A stretch of 64,000 nt of DNA from Macrolepiota albuminosa (taxonomy: Eukaryota; Basidiomycota; Agaricomycetes; Agaricales; Agaricaceae), in NCBI GenBank assembly GCA_027475525.1, contig JAMWFC010000020.1, forward strand, positions 372,001-436,000, read 5' to 3'. The notes beneath the pieces are model-generated. The model was not told where the DNA came from. It saw nothing but the letters and a program-made list of their open reading frames with translations, and did not search any database. The position numbers and the translations under genes are program-made. Below are positions 54,027 through 64,000 of this stretch, one piece after another; positions within the stretch are counted from its first letter, which is position 1; every line of letters begins with the position of its first letter.

Positions 54027-54539
54027 TTCATTCCACTCTCATGGCATTCATAGGTTATACGCCCATTGCACTCCTGGCCAAGACACTGGTTGATCCATTA
54101 GTGACCTTGTGCTTCCCACAGTTCCTATTGTACTATATATCTCATCCTTGACAAGATCCTCCACCCTCACTTAAGAGCTAGTCAGCTGGCATTCCAGCAA
54201 CTCCACCACACGTTTACCACGTTCATTCTTATGCTGTGTAGCCTGATTAGGCTTTTCATTTGTATATTCAACCGCATCCAGGTGCTTCTCCATCTTCAGA
54301 GTTCCTTGAAACTCTTCCTCAATCATCAGGATAGCCAGCGAGTTGGCTGGCAGGCTTTTCAGTGGGACGTGCTTGTCTTCCAGCTCCTGTACAGTCGCTC
54401 TCTTGCAACCATCTAGTCAGTTGCATTCAATGTGCCGCTTTTCTGTTGCGTGATAGCACCTCAGACAACTATCCATATCGCTTAAAACAACTTTCTCTGC
54501 CTTTGTAGGCTTACCATTCACAACAACCATGTCGTTTAC

Positions 54540-55060
54540 AAAGTCCAAGGACACCTTGTTCTTATGCATAAACGGCGTACCAATGATTATATTGTAGCGA
54601 TCAAATTTGCTATGTCCACATACTCCTTGATCAGCGTCCCTGACATCTTTACCTTCACTTCAGCACCAAACTGCACCATGGTGCAGCTTTCTATGGTCCC
54701 CAACTGGAGCATCAATGGCTCCTCCAACTCATGATCACGTATCGTGTTGATGTGGGCAAACTGGGGCATAATGCCCATAGTGATACTCCCTGAGTCCCAC
54801 AAGGTCCAGGCCAGATGTCTATTGACATCAACATAGGTGACCAAGCACTCCTTCTCTTTGGGAGTATATCGTGGCTGCTGCAACTTATTAGTTGCCTTCT
54901 GCAGGGTGACATGTCTCATTTGGACACGTTGATCTCCATGGCACTCTGTTAGTGCAAACAAGTGTTTGTCCTTGTCATCACAAGTGTAGTAGTTGCTGTT
55001 GTACATGTCCACTGTGATGTATTCATTGCCATCTATCTGAACGCTTTCAGTGTCATCCAC
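54540..55060 (-). pseudogene. Chromovirus B retropepsin-like protease region
   Basis: Open 157 codons with YITVDMYNSNYYTCDDKDKH, KECLVTYVDVNRHLAWTLWD and the D-S-G motif in LWDSGSITMGIMPQFAHI. Then LMLQLGTIESCTMVQFGAEV. The frame fades near 54540, where the GTPFMHKN-like substrate-flap region is encoded (54560-54540 text). One aspartic protease domain only, unlike the GC-rich element at 4550. It follows gag on the same strand. Confidence 0.75.
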
Positions 55061-55168
55061 TTCCTAGCCATTAGCCTCCATTTATGGCTCTTTCTCAGCC
55101 TCCTCAACAACCTCCTTGTCCTCATTGTCACTGATGACATCACTGGGGGCTGCAGCCATATGGGCTGC

Positions 55169-56025
55169 TCAAATGTGTGCCTTGGGCAGAGCAGGGCATT
55201 CCTTAGCAAAATGTCCAGCCCTCCCACAATTGTAGCATGCTAAGGAGTCTCCTGCAGGCCTTCTCTGTGCCACTCCAGAACCCACATTGTGTTTGCTAGC
55301 CATACATGCTGCAGGCACTACACCCCCCCTCATTGCTACCTGGTTTTGACCCAACAAGGATCGACTATCTCTCGCTGATCTGAGAACTCCAGTTTGGACT
55401 TTAAGTCCAGAACTCTCCTGAGGCCTTCATGCCTCACCTGTGGCTGTTTGCTGACCCTTCCCTGCAACTCCTGATGTCTAGGCACCAACAGTGCCTTTCT
55501 CAACCTTACAACATTGTTGTCCTCCCTACTGACCAGTATTGTTGGTCCTTGCTTCTGTACATGTGTCGTCATCATTGACAGTCCTGGTTCAGTGGCAGCA
55601 TCCACCACATACTCCAAATGCTGTTTAGTCAGCACAGTCTGGAATGGGGTGTTATGCGCAAAAGCGCTGCCTTGCACCATCTCCAAATACTGGGTAAGGT
55701 CTGGTTAACCTTTGGACTGAGCTGGTGAGCTCCTGGACAATACTGGATATATCAGTGAGGGCATTTGACTCGCTGGTAGCAACACTCCTGAGACCATGGA
55801 TTTCTCCTCTGGTATACTACTAGGGCATACAATGGACATCATCCGTGTTACGGATAGCCCACCCAGCATTCCAAAGCTCGTGCTAATATCGCAAGATAAC
55901 TTTTCATCCTGCTTTGGTGGGGGCTGATAAGTCAATGCAGGTTGCATCCAGACAGCTTGAGACACAGGTAGATCACCTGTATCTGATGCTGAGAAAGGAG
56001 GGTCCAGATCAAGAGAGCCAGTCAT
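55169..56025 (-). pseudogene. gag: Chromovirus B Gag
   Basis: 56025-55705 is the N-terminal part (MTGSLDLDPPFSASDTGDLP, Pro/Ser-rich). 55686-55336 is the middle part (TVLTKQHLEYVVDAATEPGL and later RKALLVPRHQELQGRVSKQP). 55357-55169 ends with an intact CCHC knuckle CYNCGRAGHFAKECP at about 55250. The classical capsid helices are less clear than in the other elements. Frame breaks near 55350 and 55700. The start lies about 110 nt inside the 5' LTR boundary. Confidence 0.8.
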
Positions 56026-56135
56026 GGAAGCATGTTTTCAATGTGATGCTAATAGAAATCAAGAGGTTTTGTGATGAGTTGCCTAGTCAGTAACAAGCCT
56101 AGAGTCTAAAGCTGATAGCAGAAGATTTAAAAAAA

Positions 56136-56307
56136 TGTAACCGTTCGTTATAAGCTAGAACTATCTTGTGTGTATCACGCAGTGCTGAATCAGACTGCAG
56201 TATTGGATTGACTAGAACTAGAGTGAATACAAGATTGTCTTACATAATACTCTACTGAATGCTTATAGTGTTGTTGATGCTAGTAACACATGTGACACTC
56301 TGTTACA
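56136..56307 (-). repeat. 5' LTR of chromovirus B
   Basis: 172 bp, TGTAACCGTTCG … CTGTTACA on the plus strand, next to CCATC at 56308. The internal region starts, on the minus strand, with an oligo-T run and ATCTTCTGCTATCAGC, where a primer-binding site is expected. I could not match it to a tRNA. Confidence 0.92.
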
Positions 56308-56540
56308 CCATCAATGTTGTAGATGAGAATGGGAAAGAGAAGAGGTCAACTTGTGAGCTGATGCCTAGTGACATAGTCAGCATCCACAAAGAGCCTAGTT
56401 GCCCTGAAGACTAGAAGAGCAACCATGCTCTGGGTCTGCTGTGTATTGGTTGTCTCAACCTCCACCTTTAGCAGGAGTGAGTTGGCCAAGGAGGTGGAGG
56501 CTACCACATAGTGTTTTGGGAGGTGACATTGCCAGGCCAA
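56308..56540 (-). pseudogene. Element D protease, N-terminal part
   Basis: Minus strand: NSLLLKVEVETTNTQQTQSM, then MVALLVFRATRLFVDADYVT, where the D-S-G-A-T motif of Ty3 proteases has decayed to VFRAT, then RHQLTS. In another frame LFPILIYNIDG runs up to the insertion point at 56308. The protein resumes at 47522 with a sequence corresponding to the following PNxAG segment. Chromovirus B therefore entered the protease gene. Confidence 0.75.
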
Positions 56541-58250
56541 AGTGCAGGGTCAAGGAAAGGTGGAGGAGGGAATTGGAAGTGCTGGAGGTGTTTCAGATAT
56601 GTTGGGGGGGGGGGTGCTTACAGTTGCAGGTGTTGGACTATCTACAGAGGTAGTATTGGGCTCTTCTACAGACAGACATGCGAATCTGGTAGCACTAAGC
56701 AGCAGAGGTGTACTCTTCACCTATTGCTCCTCTAAAAATTCTCTGGCATCTCTTCTCTGGGTATGTCCCCACTTTGCTCCTGTTCCATGCCCTCTAATGC
56801 TGCAGCGTCTGAGGAGGGTACACCAGCTGCATCCTTGGCTGCCAGGAGCTGCAGGAGTAACTCTTCTTGCTCTGCTAGAGCAAGTAACACATCTCCAGGC
56901 CCAGAGGGCAGCAACATGCAAGGTGACCCATGCCACAGCACTGGCATAGAAGGGGGAGGTGTAAGGGCAACCTCTGGAGGCTATGGCTCAGTCACACAGC
57001 TGGCAGAGAGAAATCCAAAGTGTATTAGAATATATACTGACAATATCATGATAACTACTTACCTGGCAGAGGGAGATCCAAAAATAACAAGTCTAGAGAT
57101 TCTCTATGCCAGGTTGGATGCTTCTGGGGCCTCTAAAGCATGGAAAACAACTGTACAGTACAACAAAATCTTAAAAACTTGAAAATTGCCTAAATAAATA
57201 ACTGTGCAAACAAGACAGGAAAACTCTGGACTTTGGAAGTCAGAAAGGCAAACTCTGGCTTATATAAGCAGTCTGGAAGCAGTGCTAAAGAGCCCACACT
57301 TGTCTGAATGGTAGCTAAAGAACCAGAGCACCTCAAGGGCTGAGAATAGTATTAACAGATAGTGTTGAAAGAATAGAAGCAGTAAAATAAGAGAATGACC
57401 AAAGAAATAAGAGAATGAATGAAAGAAGAGTGAAGAGATAAGGAGTGAAAGAAGAAAAAAATGAGGAGCCTTCTGACAGGAGGCTGGCATGCTGCTGAGA
57501 GGCATCTATATCCATGAAGGCTTCCAGGAGCAGTGTTGGCACTTCCAGGAGCACAGTAATGCTAGAGAGAGTGATGACAGCAGTGCTAGGGTGTAGAAAG
57601 GAGACCAGGGGGCATGGAGCTGTTGCAAGAGCAGTGGCCCAGTGCAGGCTGCAATTCATTTTCATGAGCTGCCACTGATCCTGGGCTACTCAGTACCAGG
57701 AGTCAATTTGGTCATTGGCTGGGTGTCCTTCTATGAGGTTGTTGATGTACTCTATCAGGGTCAGTTGGAGCCCTTCTTAGAAGGTGAGGCAGATCTGTAG
57801 GCCATCTAGGTATCCTGCCTGCTCCACCAGTGCATGGAACAAGTCAATGTATTCATCTAGAGAGTACTTTCCTTGTCCATACTGGTCTCTGTCTCAGAGG
57901 ACTAGTGCAGCAGTCTTGGCAGGGTCCCAGGAAAAGAATTTGTCTCAGAACTCCTGCTCAAACTTGGCCCAGTTTGCAAATCTAATGATGCCACCCAGAT
58001 GCCAGAACACTCTTAGTGCATAGGTAGCTGCTCTCTCTGACTTCATATAGGATAGGACCCACACAATCTTCAAGTCATTGGAGACAAAATCATCTCCACA
58101 GAGCTGGATATAGGTGAGACAAGACTGTGTCATCATAGGTATCTGAGAGCGCCAGTTAAGAAAGGTGTGTGTCAGGGGACTCCCTATATTGTCAAGTGAT
58201 GTAGTCAGCTCAAGCAGAAGCCTATCACCAGCCACTTCTGACATCATAAA
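56540..58250 (-). pseudogene. gag: Element D Gag, split by a solo LTR
   Basis: From about 58190: FLNWRSQIPMMTQSCLTYIQ, CGDDFVSNDLKIVWVLSYMK, ANWAKFEQEF, DRDQYGQGKYSLDEYIDLFH, ALVEQAGYLDGLQICLTF and LIEGHPANDQIDSWY: a Ty3 Gag capsid domain. A Ser/Thr linker and AFMDIDASQQHAS lead to the LTR at 57478. Beyond it (56959) a degenerate CCHC-like knuckle (CQCCGMGHLACCC) and a helical LLALAEQEELLLQLLAAKDA tail reach 56750. Several stops fall where CGA (Arg) is expected. Plus-strand frames over 56542-57182 are shadows. Confidence 0.8.
56960..57478 (+). repeat. Solo LTR with exact 5-bp TSD (GGAGG)
   Basis: TGTAAGGGCAACC … GAGCCTTCTGACA, 519 bp, flanked by GGAGG at 56955-56959 and 57479-57483. Same family as 6011-6586, 11642-12139 and 59257-60001. 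It interrupts gag of element D just upstream of the zinc knuckle. Confidence 0.9.
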
Positions 58251-59256
58251 CCTTCAAGATTATCTGCTATCACAAATACCATTGTTACAATTAGCATTCT
58301 AGATCACCTCTGCTATCATGTGCATTACCAATCACTCAGCCATCACTCATCCATCACACATCATGCTAACACTTCTGCATTGCTAATCATATATCTTACA
58401 AATATGATCCTTGATATACAGTTGCTCTCTTATTCCACTACTGCTCATATAATTGCTAGGAGTCATTGTAAACATTTCAGGAACCTCTCAGATTGCCAGA
58501 GTATATATTCATAATATACAGGACTCATAGTTACCATTTGTATGCCTTAGTCTCAATATTGCTATAGCTATCTCATTTTTTTTTCTTTGCATGCCTATTT
58601 GAATTTTTGACTGGCATCTGCACTTGAACTAGCATGTACTTTGCAACTTTAAAAGCCTTGAACTCTAGTCTCATCTTAGAACTCCTAATTCTCAACTCAA
58701 CCTCATTCTCTTTATTTACCAAGTCTTTTAATTCTGGACTTGTTTTTTTTTTCATTAGTTCAAACCCTGAAACACATTTCAAAGCACTAGATACTCTGAA
58801 TACACATAGTTTGGCTCTTGAGTCTGCATCATAAGGGTGTTGCTTTACTTGAAAGCTCTGCAAGTTAGTGATACCCAACAAGCAGTTTTGGATGTCAGAT
58901 GAGACATGTAATCCTGATGTACACTATTTAACATGAATGTTTAAAGTGAACAAGAAAATCAACAAATTTTTTAAAAGATTTGCTCTTGTCCAGAGTATCC
59001 AATATCATTGCTCAGAAAGAATTCCAAATTACCTATCATTTAGTCTATAAGCTCCACTGTGTCATGAGATGTTCTTCTATAAAGAGCACAATAAGAAGTA
59101 TCACTCCTCTTAGTCAATAATGATCAGAACATTATTTAGAACTATAGTAAATCTTATTAGCCCTTTCTTCAAGCATGAGTTCTATCTCAGCTATTCTCTA
59201 TTTTGAACAATTAGTAAGATTATTACAATCAAAGAAGATACAGAGTATATCTGATG
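58251..59256. repeat. AT-rich stretch with a decayed relative of the GC-rich element's LTR
   Basis: About 58600-58750 aligns with 1220-1440: TTTGCAACTTTAA, CTCATCTTAGAACTCC and CTCAACTCAACC replace TTCGCAACTTTAA, CTCGTCTTAGAACCTCC and CACGACTCGACCC. Almost every difference is CG to CA or TG. The rest (58251-58560 and 58880-59256) holds no recognisable feature. The Lys-rich minus-strand frame at 58573-58881 is judged a shadow of this repeat. Confidence 0.55.
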
Positions 59257-60001
59257 TGTCAGAGGACTCCTTATTTCTGCTGTCATTCTTTTACTTCACT
59301 GCTTTTATTTTTTCAACACTATCCATTAGTACTATTCTCAGCCCTTGAAGTGCTCTGATTTTTCAACTATCATTCAGACTACTTACATAAGTCAGAATTT
59401 GCTTTTCTGACCTCTAAAGTCTGGAGTTTTCTGTGATGATGCGAGCCTAGCCTTGGGCACAGCCACAATTCCTGCCTCGAGCACTGCCACCAGTCCAATA
59501 CAATTACTTCCGATCACTGAAAACTAATTTTGTCGGTGCTTTCTTTTCCCCGTTCTGACCTTTAAAATTTACTTACAATTTTACTTGACTCGATTTCTTA
59601 TTTGTTATGCACAAATACTTACTACTATAAATACAACAATTAGTTACTATTGAATATTAGAGTTTTTTCTGGTTAACTTGACTGGCTTGAACTCTAAACC
59701 TTCTCATGTCACGCTACTGCTTCTGCCTGGCATTACATTTTCCTTCCCTGCTTGTGCATTTGTTTGTTTAGGCAATTTTTAAGTTTTTTAGGTTTTTTTG
59801 TCCTGTACAGTTGTTTCCCATGCTTCAGAGGCCCTAGAAGCATGCAACCTGACATAGGGAATTCCTAGACTTGTTCTCTTTGGATCTCCCTCTGCCAAGT
59901 GAGTAGGTATTATGATATTGTTAGTATATACTCTAATACACTTTAGATCTTCCTCTGCCAGTTGTGTGACTGAGCCATAGTCTCCAGAAGTCATTCTTAT
60001 A
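59257..60001 (-). repeat. Old solo LTR with nested ~317-bp insert
   Basis: Plus strand TGTCAGAGGACTCC … TCATTCTTATA, the 498-bp LTR family in minus orientation. Near-matching flanks TGATG (59252-59256) and TAATG (60002-60006) suggest an old 5-bp duplication. An unrelated ~317-bp segment (about 59434-59750, starting TGATGATGCGAGCC, with ACTATAAATAC in it) interrupts it between GTTTTCTG and CTTGTGCA. That insert may be another short LTR. Confidence 0.75.
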
Positions 60002-62403
60002 TAATGCTTTCTAGTTTTGCAACTTAACTACTAATTTATGAACTGCACCTCAGGCTATACAACTTCCTGCTTCATGCATTACTCTTTCCAAATACACTGC
60101 ATATAATATGCTTAAAATACTTTGTGTTTTTAAGGATAAATTGAATTTATTTTAATAAAAATTGATGGGCCTGGACAAACAATGCTTAATTCAAATCAGA
60201 CTCTAGAAAGACAATAGAATAGTCTGAAACTATACACTTGACAAAAAGCATCTGTACAAAACCAGGCAACTCAAATAAAAAAATAATTTTCAAAATTATA
60301 TATAACAAGATAAAAATAGTATCATTTGTAGATTTTTTATAATAAAGTAGACATTTTTATATTAATCTTACCACAAACATTGAATGTTGATTCCTGTTAG
60401 TTTCTATCATTTGATTTCAAGTATAAAGTTTTTAGTATTTGCACAGTTAATACTTATAAATGAAATATCTAGTCTTATAGACTAAAAAGATATTAGTAGT
60501 TACATTTAAATAAATATAATCAACTTTTTGAATGTTTTCTATATTTTGTATGTATTTAGTAGTTTAGGAGTAATTAGTACATATGTTCGTTGACTCACTA
60601 AATGTAATGACTGAGTCACCTAAATATATATCACTTTTTAAGGCTTCATTGAAGGCTTAGAGATGTGGTAATTGAGGCTGGAGATTGATTCTTCAAAATA
60701 GGAAGACATTTTGACTTTACTTCAGTATTGTTGTTTTTAGCACAAAAAAAAAACAAAGAAAAGTAATCATAATGTTATCATATACAGATGAGGTCAAAAT
60801 AAGTTTTTTATATAAAAACACTTGCAAAGTTAATGTCACAAAAAGATGTGAGAGGGATAAACATATTAAAATAGCGACAAAAAGAGGTGTAACTGACTAG
60901 AATTGCATGATGTGAAGTAGTGTAAAAATAAAAAATTAAAAGCATATATTAATGTTCTCATAGAGCAGATCAGTCCTAACCTTCATTTTTCCTCTCTCTT
61001 ATCTGATCTTCTACTGCACCAGAGCTCCTCAAAGAGAATTAACTGCTCTTTTTTATCTTTTATAGTGAGGAACAAAGTATTGAAATGCTTTATTATAGCT
61101 ATAAATAGCCATTAAATGCTAACCAGCTCTTACTCCAACCCTCCCTCTCTTTGCCAATCTTCTACTGCCTCAGAGAGGATCAAATACTCTCTCTCACCCT
61201 CTATAGTGACAAATAAAGCATCAAAAATGCTTTGCATAGTTTGTGAATATGGATATGCCAGATATTTTTTGCATTGCTACATTGCAAGGGTATATCATTG
61301 GTAATATTGTAAGTAGATATCGCAATTACAGCATTGAGTGATTATAGTTTGTCCTTCATATCCTGCAACCTCTTGTGTTCTTTACTCACTTCTCAATAGT
61401 CAATGCAAAAAACAAGATATTGTCTTCAAACTTCTCATCAAACTTACATGCCAAGCTCTAGTGAATATTTAAAGCAGTTCTAATCTTATCCTCATATACT
61501 CAGAAGAAACACTTGTCTCAGAAGTCTTGGTTGTAGTACAAACTGCTTAAAGAATGAGCTATATGAGTAATAACTACTATTTATTACAACAAGCTATAAA
61601 TAACATGTGCTCCTCCTTCTGCTTCAATAAATTTTCTAAAAATTTTCTTGCTATCATTTGAGATCCAGTTGTTTTCTCCTAGCACCTCCAGAGATAATTG
61701 AACATTGTAAATATGCATTGCTCTTTTTGAAATACTATATAGGCTGTGCACAAGTTGACTTGTTGAGTATCTGCACTATGATATATTATAAGGCTGCAAC
61801 TGAAACTTTGCAATATGGTAGATGATCAAGTTGAATTACAAGCCTACAAATAGACTATGCTAAATCATTTTACAAATATAAGATAGCTGAATCTTTGGCT
61901 GAGAGTAACTTGCAATTTGTGGCAAGGCTTTGAAATCAGATATTATTGTAAAAGTTGAGAAAAAAGCAAGCTACAATGTTGCTCAATGACTGCTCATTGT
62001 TGGTGATGCATTGAACTTGTGGTCTGATGTCAGGATGTGGAGTAGATAGTAGCTATACATGTGAGGTAATGGTTACAAGTCAATGATTTCTAATTATACC
62101 CTAGTCAAGTTTTAAAATACATGTCAAATTCGTCTTATTTCTTCTTTCTGTATTGTTTTACTAACACTAGCCATAGATAGGCTCACAAATAACTCTACTA
62201 ATAAGCATAGATGAGAAAAACAATGATTGTAAAACTGCTAAAATAAAAGTTAGACAAACAAAAAATAATAAATAAATAAAAATGAAGGCAAATGTTGAAG
62301 CAAATTTCTGTTTATATAAAGTGAAATATTTCATCAAAAGCATTGATAATTTCAAGACTACACAAGGTAATAACTGTACATATACAAGAATGCTACTTAC
62401 AAA
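60002..62403. other. Strongly AT-rich intergenic DNA
   Basis: No gene, tRNA or LTR is recognised. An imperfect tandem duplication of about 155 bp is visible: 60990-61090 (TGATCTTCTACTGCACCAGAG … AAATGCTTTA) and 61145-61235 (CCAATCTTCTACTGCCTCAGAG … AAAATGCTTT). The last ~240 bp (62160-62400) lies downstream of the WD40 stop and is presumably its 3' untranslated region. Confidence 0.5.
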
Positions 62404-64000
62404 TTATTGACTACTATAAGTATTCCATATTCTTAAAGACCAATCACCTGAGGCAGAGACAATGCACTCACTATCAGGTGAAAATGCAACAGATGAAACC
62501 CAGTTAGTGTGTCCATTAAACTCCTGCAGCTGTGCACCACTAAATGCATCCCATACTCTTACAGACATATCATCTGAGCCAGAAACAATAAACTTGCCAT
62601 TAGGTGAAAATGCAACAGAAGAGACCCAGTAAGTGTGGCCAATTAGCTTCCGCAGTCCTGCACCACTAAAGGCATTCCATATTCTCACAAATCCATCACT
62701 TGAGCTAGAGACAATAAACTTGCCATCAAATGAAAATGCAACAGATTTAACAGTACCAGTATGGCCATTTAACTTTTGCAGCTGTGTACCATTAAAGGCA
62801 TCCCATACTCTTGCAGATGAATCATTGGAACCAGAGACAATAAACTTGCCATCAGGTGAAAATGCAACTGATGAGACAGAAGAAGTGTGGCCATTTAACA
62901 TTTGCAACTGTGCACCATCAGAGACATTCCACACTCTTATAGATTTATCATTTGAGCCAGAAACAATGTGCTTGCCACTAGGTGAAAATGCAACAGATGT
63001 GACATTGCCAGTATGACCATTGAATTCATGCAGCTCTGCACCACTAAAACTATCCCACATTTTTACAGACCAATCATCTGACCCAGAGATAATGCACTTG
63101 CCATTAGGTGAGAATGCAACAGATGTGACCCAGGAAGTGTGACCAATTAACTCCTGCAGCTCTGCACCACTAAAAACATCCCATATTTTCACAGACCAAT
63201 CACTTGAGCCAGAGACAATACATCTTCCATTAGGTGAAAATGCAACAGATGTGAACATACCAGTATAGCTATTCAACTTTTGCAGCTGTGCATTACTGGA
63301 AGCATCCCATATTCTTACAGACTTATCACCTGATCCAGAAACAATGCACTTACTATCAGGTGAAAATGCAACAGATGTGACATTGGCAATATGACTATTG
63401 AATGTTTGCAGCAGTGCTTTACTTGAGATATTCCATACTCTCACAGATTTATCACTTGAGCCAGAGACAATAAACTTGCCATTAGGTGAGAATGCAACAG
63501 ATGTGACCCAGGAAGTGTGTCCAATTAACTCCTGCAGCTCTGCACCACTAAAAACATCCCATACTTTCACAGACCTATCACCTGAGCCAGAAACAATGTA
63601 CTTGCTATCAGATGAAAATGCAACAGAGAAAATCCAAGCAATATGCCCATTTAATTCTTGTAGCTGTGCACCACTCAAGGCATTCCATACTTTTACAGAT
63701 TTATCACCTGAGCCAGAAGCAATGAACTTGCCATTAGGTGAAAATGCAACTGATGAGACCCAGGAAGTGTGGTCATTTAACTTCTGCAGCTGTGCACCAC
63801 TAGAAACATTCCACACTCTCACAGACTTATCACCTGAGCCAGATACAATGAACTTGCCATCAGGTGAAAATGCAACAGAAGAGACCCAATTAGTATGGCC
63901 ATTTAACTTTTGCAGCTGTGCACCACTAGTGACATCCCACACTTTTACAGACTTATCACCTGAGCCAGAGACAATAGACTTGCTATCAGGTGAAAAGGCA
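62404..64000 (-). CDS. WD40-repeat protein, C-terminal part (NLR-type candidate)
   Basis: The stop at 62404-62406 closes IWNTYSSQ. The frame is open leftward from the window edge at 64000 and continues beyond it, so the N-terminus is missing; a Met at 63942 is internal. At least twelve WD40 repeats of 42 residues are present, each of the form GHTxxVxSVAFSPDGKFIVS, GSxDxSVRVWDxxSGAQLQK. Tandem WD40 repeats fold into beta-propellers; twelve fit two seven-bladed propellers only with the missing upstream repeats. In Agaricomycetes such near-identical repeat arrays usually end NACHT-type NLR receptors of the HET-D/HET-E kind, acting in non-self recognition; the NACHT domain would lie beyond 64000. 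No stop or frameshift is seen, making it the one apparently intact host gene. Plus-strand frame 62633-63016 is its shadow. Confidence 0.9.
   Translation of the reverse strand, partial: AFSPDSKSIVSGSGDKSVKVWDVTSGAQLQKLNGHTNWVSSVAFSPDGKFIVSGSGDKSVRVWNVSSGAQLQKLNDHTSWVSSVAFSPNGKFIASGSGDKSVKVWNALSGAQLQELNGHIAWIFSVAFSSDSKYIVSGSGDRSVKVWDVFSGAELQELIGHTSWVTSVAFSPNGKFIVSGSSDKSVRVWNISSKALLQTFNSHIANVTSVAFSPDSKCIVSGSGDKSVRIWDASSNAQLQKLNSYTGMFTSVAFSPNGRCIVSGSSDWSVKIWDVFSGAELQELIGHTSWVTSVAFSPNGKCIISGSDDWSVKMWDSFSGAELHEFNGHTGNVTSVAFSPSGKHIVSGSNDKSIRVWNVSDGAQLQMLNGHTSSVSSVAFSPDGKFIVSGSNDSSARVWDAFNGTQLQKLNGHTGTVKSVAFSFDGKFIVSSSSDGFVRIWNAFSGAGLRKLIGHTYWVSSVAFSPNGKFIVSGSDDMSVRVWDAFSGAQLQEFNGHTNWVSSVAFSPDSECIVSASGDWSLRIWNTYSSQ

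Larger units (their letters stand above)
47523..56307 (-). mobile_element. Chromovirus copy B (Ty3/gypsy), structurally complete, 8785 bp
   Basis: LTRs at 47523-47696 (174 bp) and 56136-56307 (172 bp), both TGTAAC…TTACA on the plus strand. Exact CCATC target duplications lie at 47518-47522 and 56308-56312. Minus-strand order: gag, protease, RT, RNase H, integrase, chromodomain, ORF3. The very short LTRs differ at a dozen or more sites, and all ORFs contain stops, so it is old. It is inserted in the protease gene of element D. Confidence 0.93.
46714..58250 (-). mobile_element. Ty3/gypsy element D, interrupted by chromovirus B and a solo LTR
   Basis: Minus strand: gag 58250-57479 and 56959-56540 (with solo LTR 56960-57478 between), protease 56540-56308 continuing at 47522-47320, then the protease-RT linker and the start of RT to 46714. 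The break in the protease coincides exactly with the CCATC duplication of chromovirus B. The copia LTR truncates it on the left. Its LTRs were not found. Confidence 0.82.

Noticed and set aside
58160..58190. LTR end (TGTCAGGGGACTCC) at the start of element D gag
   Set aside because: Only about 14 bp resemble the LTR terminus. The sequence continues as Gag coding sequence, and no LTR body follows.
1..64000. CRISPR arrays, operons, ribosome-binding sites, prophage
   Set aside because: All gene families and introns are eukaryotic fungal. No regular spaced repeats of CRISPR type exist.

Overview
The window is repeat-rich nuclear DNA of a filamentous fungus, most likely a basidiomycete of the Agaricomycetes. 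This rests on the gene families seen: KDZ (Kyakuja-Dileera-Zisupton) transposases with short GT-AG introns and a TACTAAC branch site, chromodomain Ty3/gypsy elements, a Ty1/copia remnant, a Helitron helicase, a Tc1/mariner element and a long WD40-repeat protein of the fungal NACHT/NLR type. I cannot name the species. No ordinary housekeeping gene, rRNA or functional tRNA is visible. The only plausible host gene is the WD40 protein running off the right edge.

Layout. 1-446 is a DUF6698-like fragment cut by a GC-rich, CpG-rich Ty3 element (447-~5540: LTR/leader, gag, then two tandem retropepsin domains). 5640-11400 holds degenerate tandem repeats, a solo LTR and an old KDZ transposase remnant. 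11400-31870 is a minus-strand chromovirus (copy A) split by a 14.3-kb KDZ transposon (15864-30166) that has ~1.6-1.7-kb terminal inverted repeats and an exact 8-bp target duplication. The KDZ element carries a transposase, a head-to-head partner gene, a coiled-coil/Cys-cluster gene, a repeat-protein gene and arrays of tRNA-Gly-like units. Copy A is also split by three solo LTRs. 33256-36420 is a Helitron helicase fragment next to a large inverted repeat. 36743-39561 is a gag-protease fragment of another Ty3 lineage fused to a plus-strand chromovirus fragment (copy C, 39562-~44305), itself interrupted by a Tc1/mariner element (41388-43018).

45300-46713 holds a palindrome-rich stretch and a Ty1/copia RNase H plus 3' LTR. 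46714-58250 is a minus-strand Ty3 element D whose protease gene is interrupted by a structurally complete chromovirus B (47523-56307, LTRs of 174 and 172 bp, TSD CCATC) and whose gag is interrupted by a solo LTR (TSD GGAGG). 58250-62403 is AT-rich decayed repeat DNA. 62404-64000 is the WD40 gene.

Three points deserve attention. First, all three chromovirus copies carry an extra, unrecognised ORF between the integrase/chromodomain and the 3' LTR. Second, the KDZ element has Pol III-promoter-like tRNA-derived units in and just inside its long TIRs. Third, fourteen exact 77-bp tandem duplications at unrelated places look like k-mer overlap artefacts of the assembly; removing them restores reading frames and LTR lengths. 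Most transposon genes are broken by C-to-T/G-to-A type changes, so nearly every coding call is a pseudogene or a multi-exon gene whose exact ends I cannot fix.
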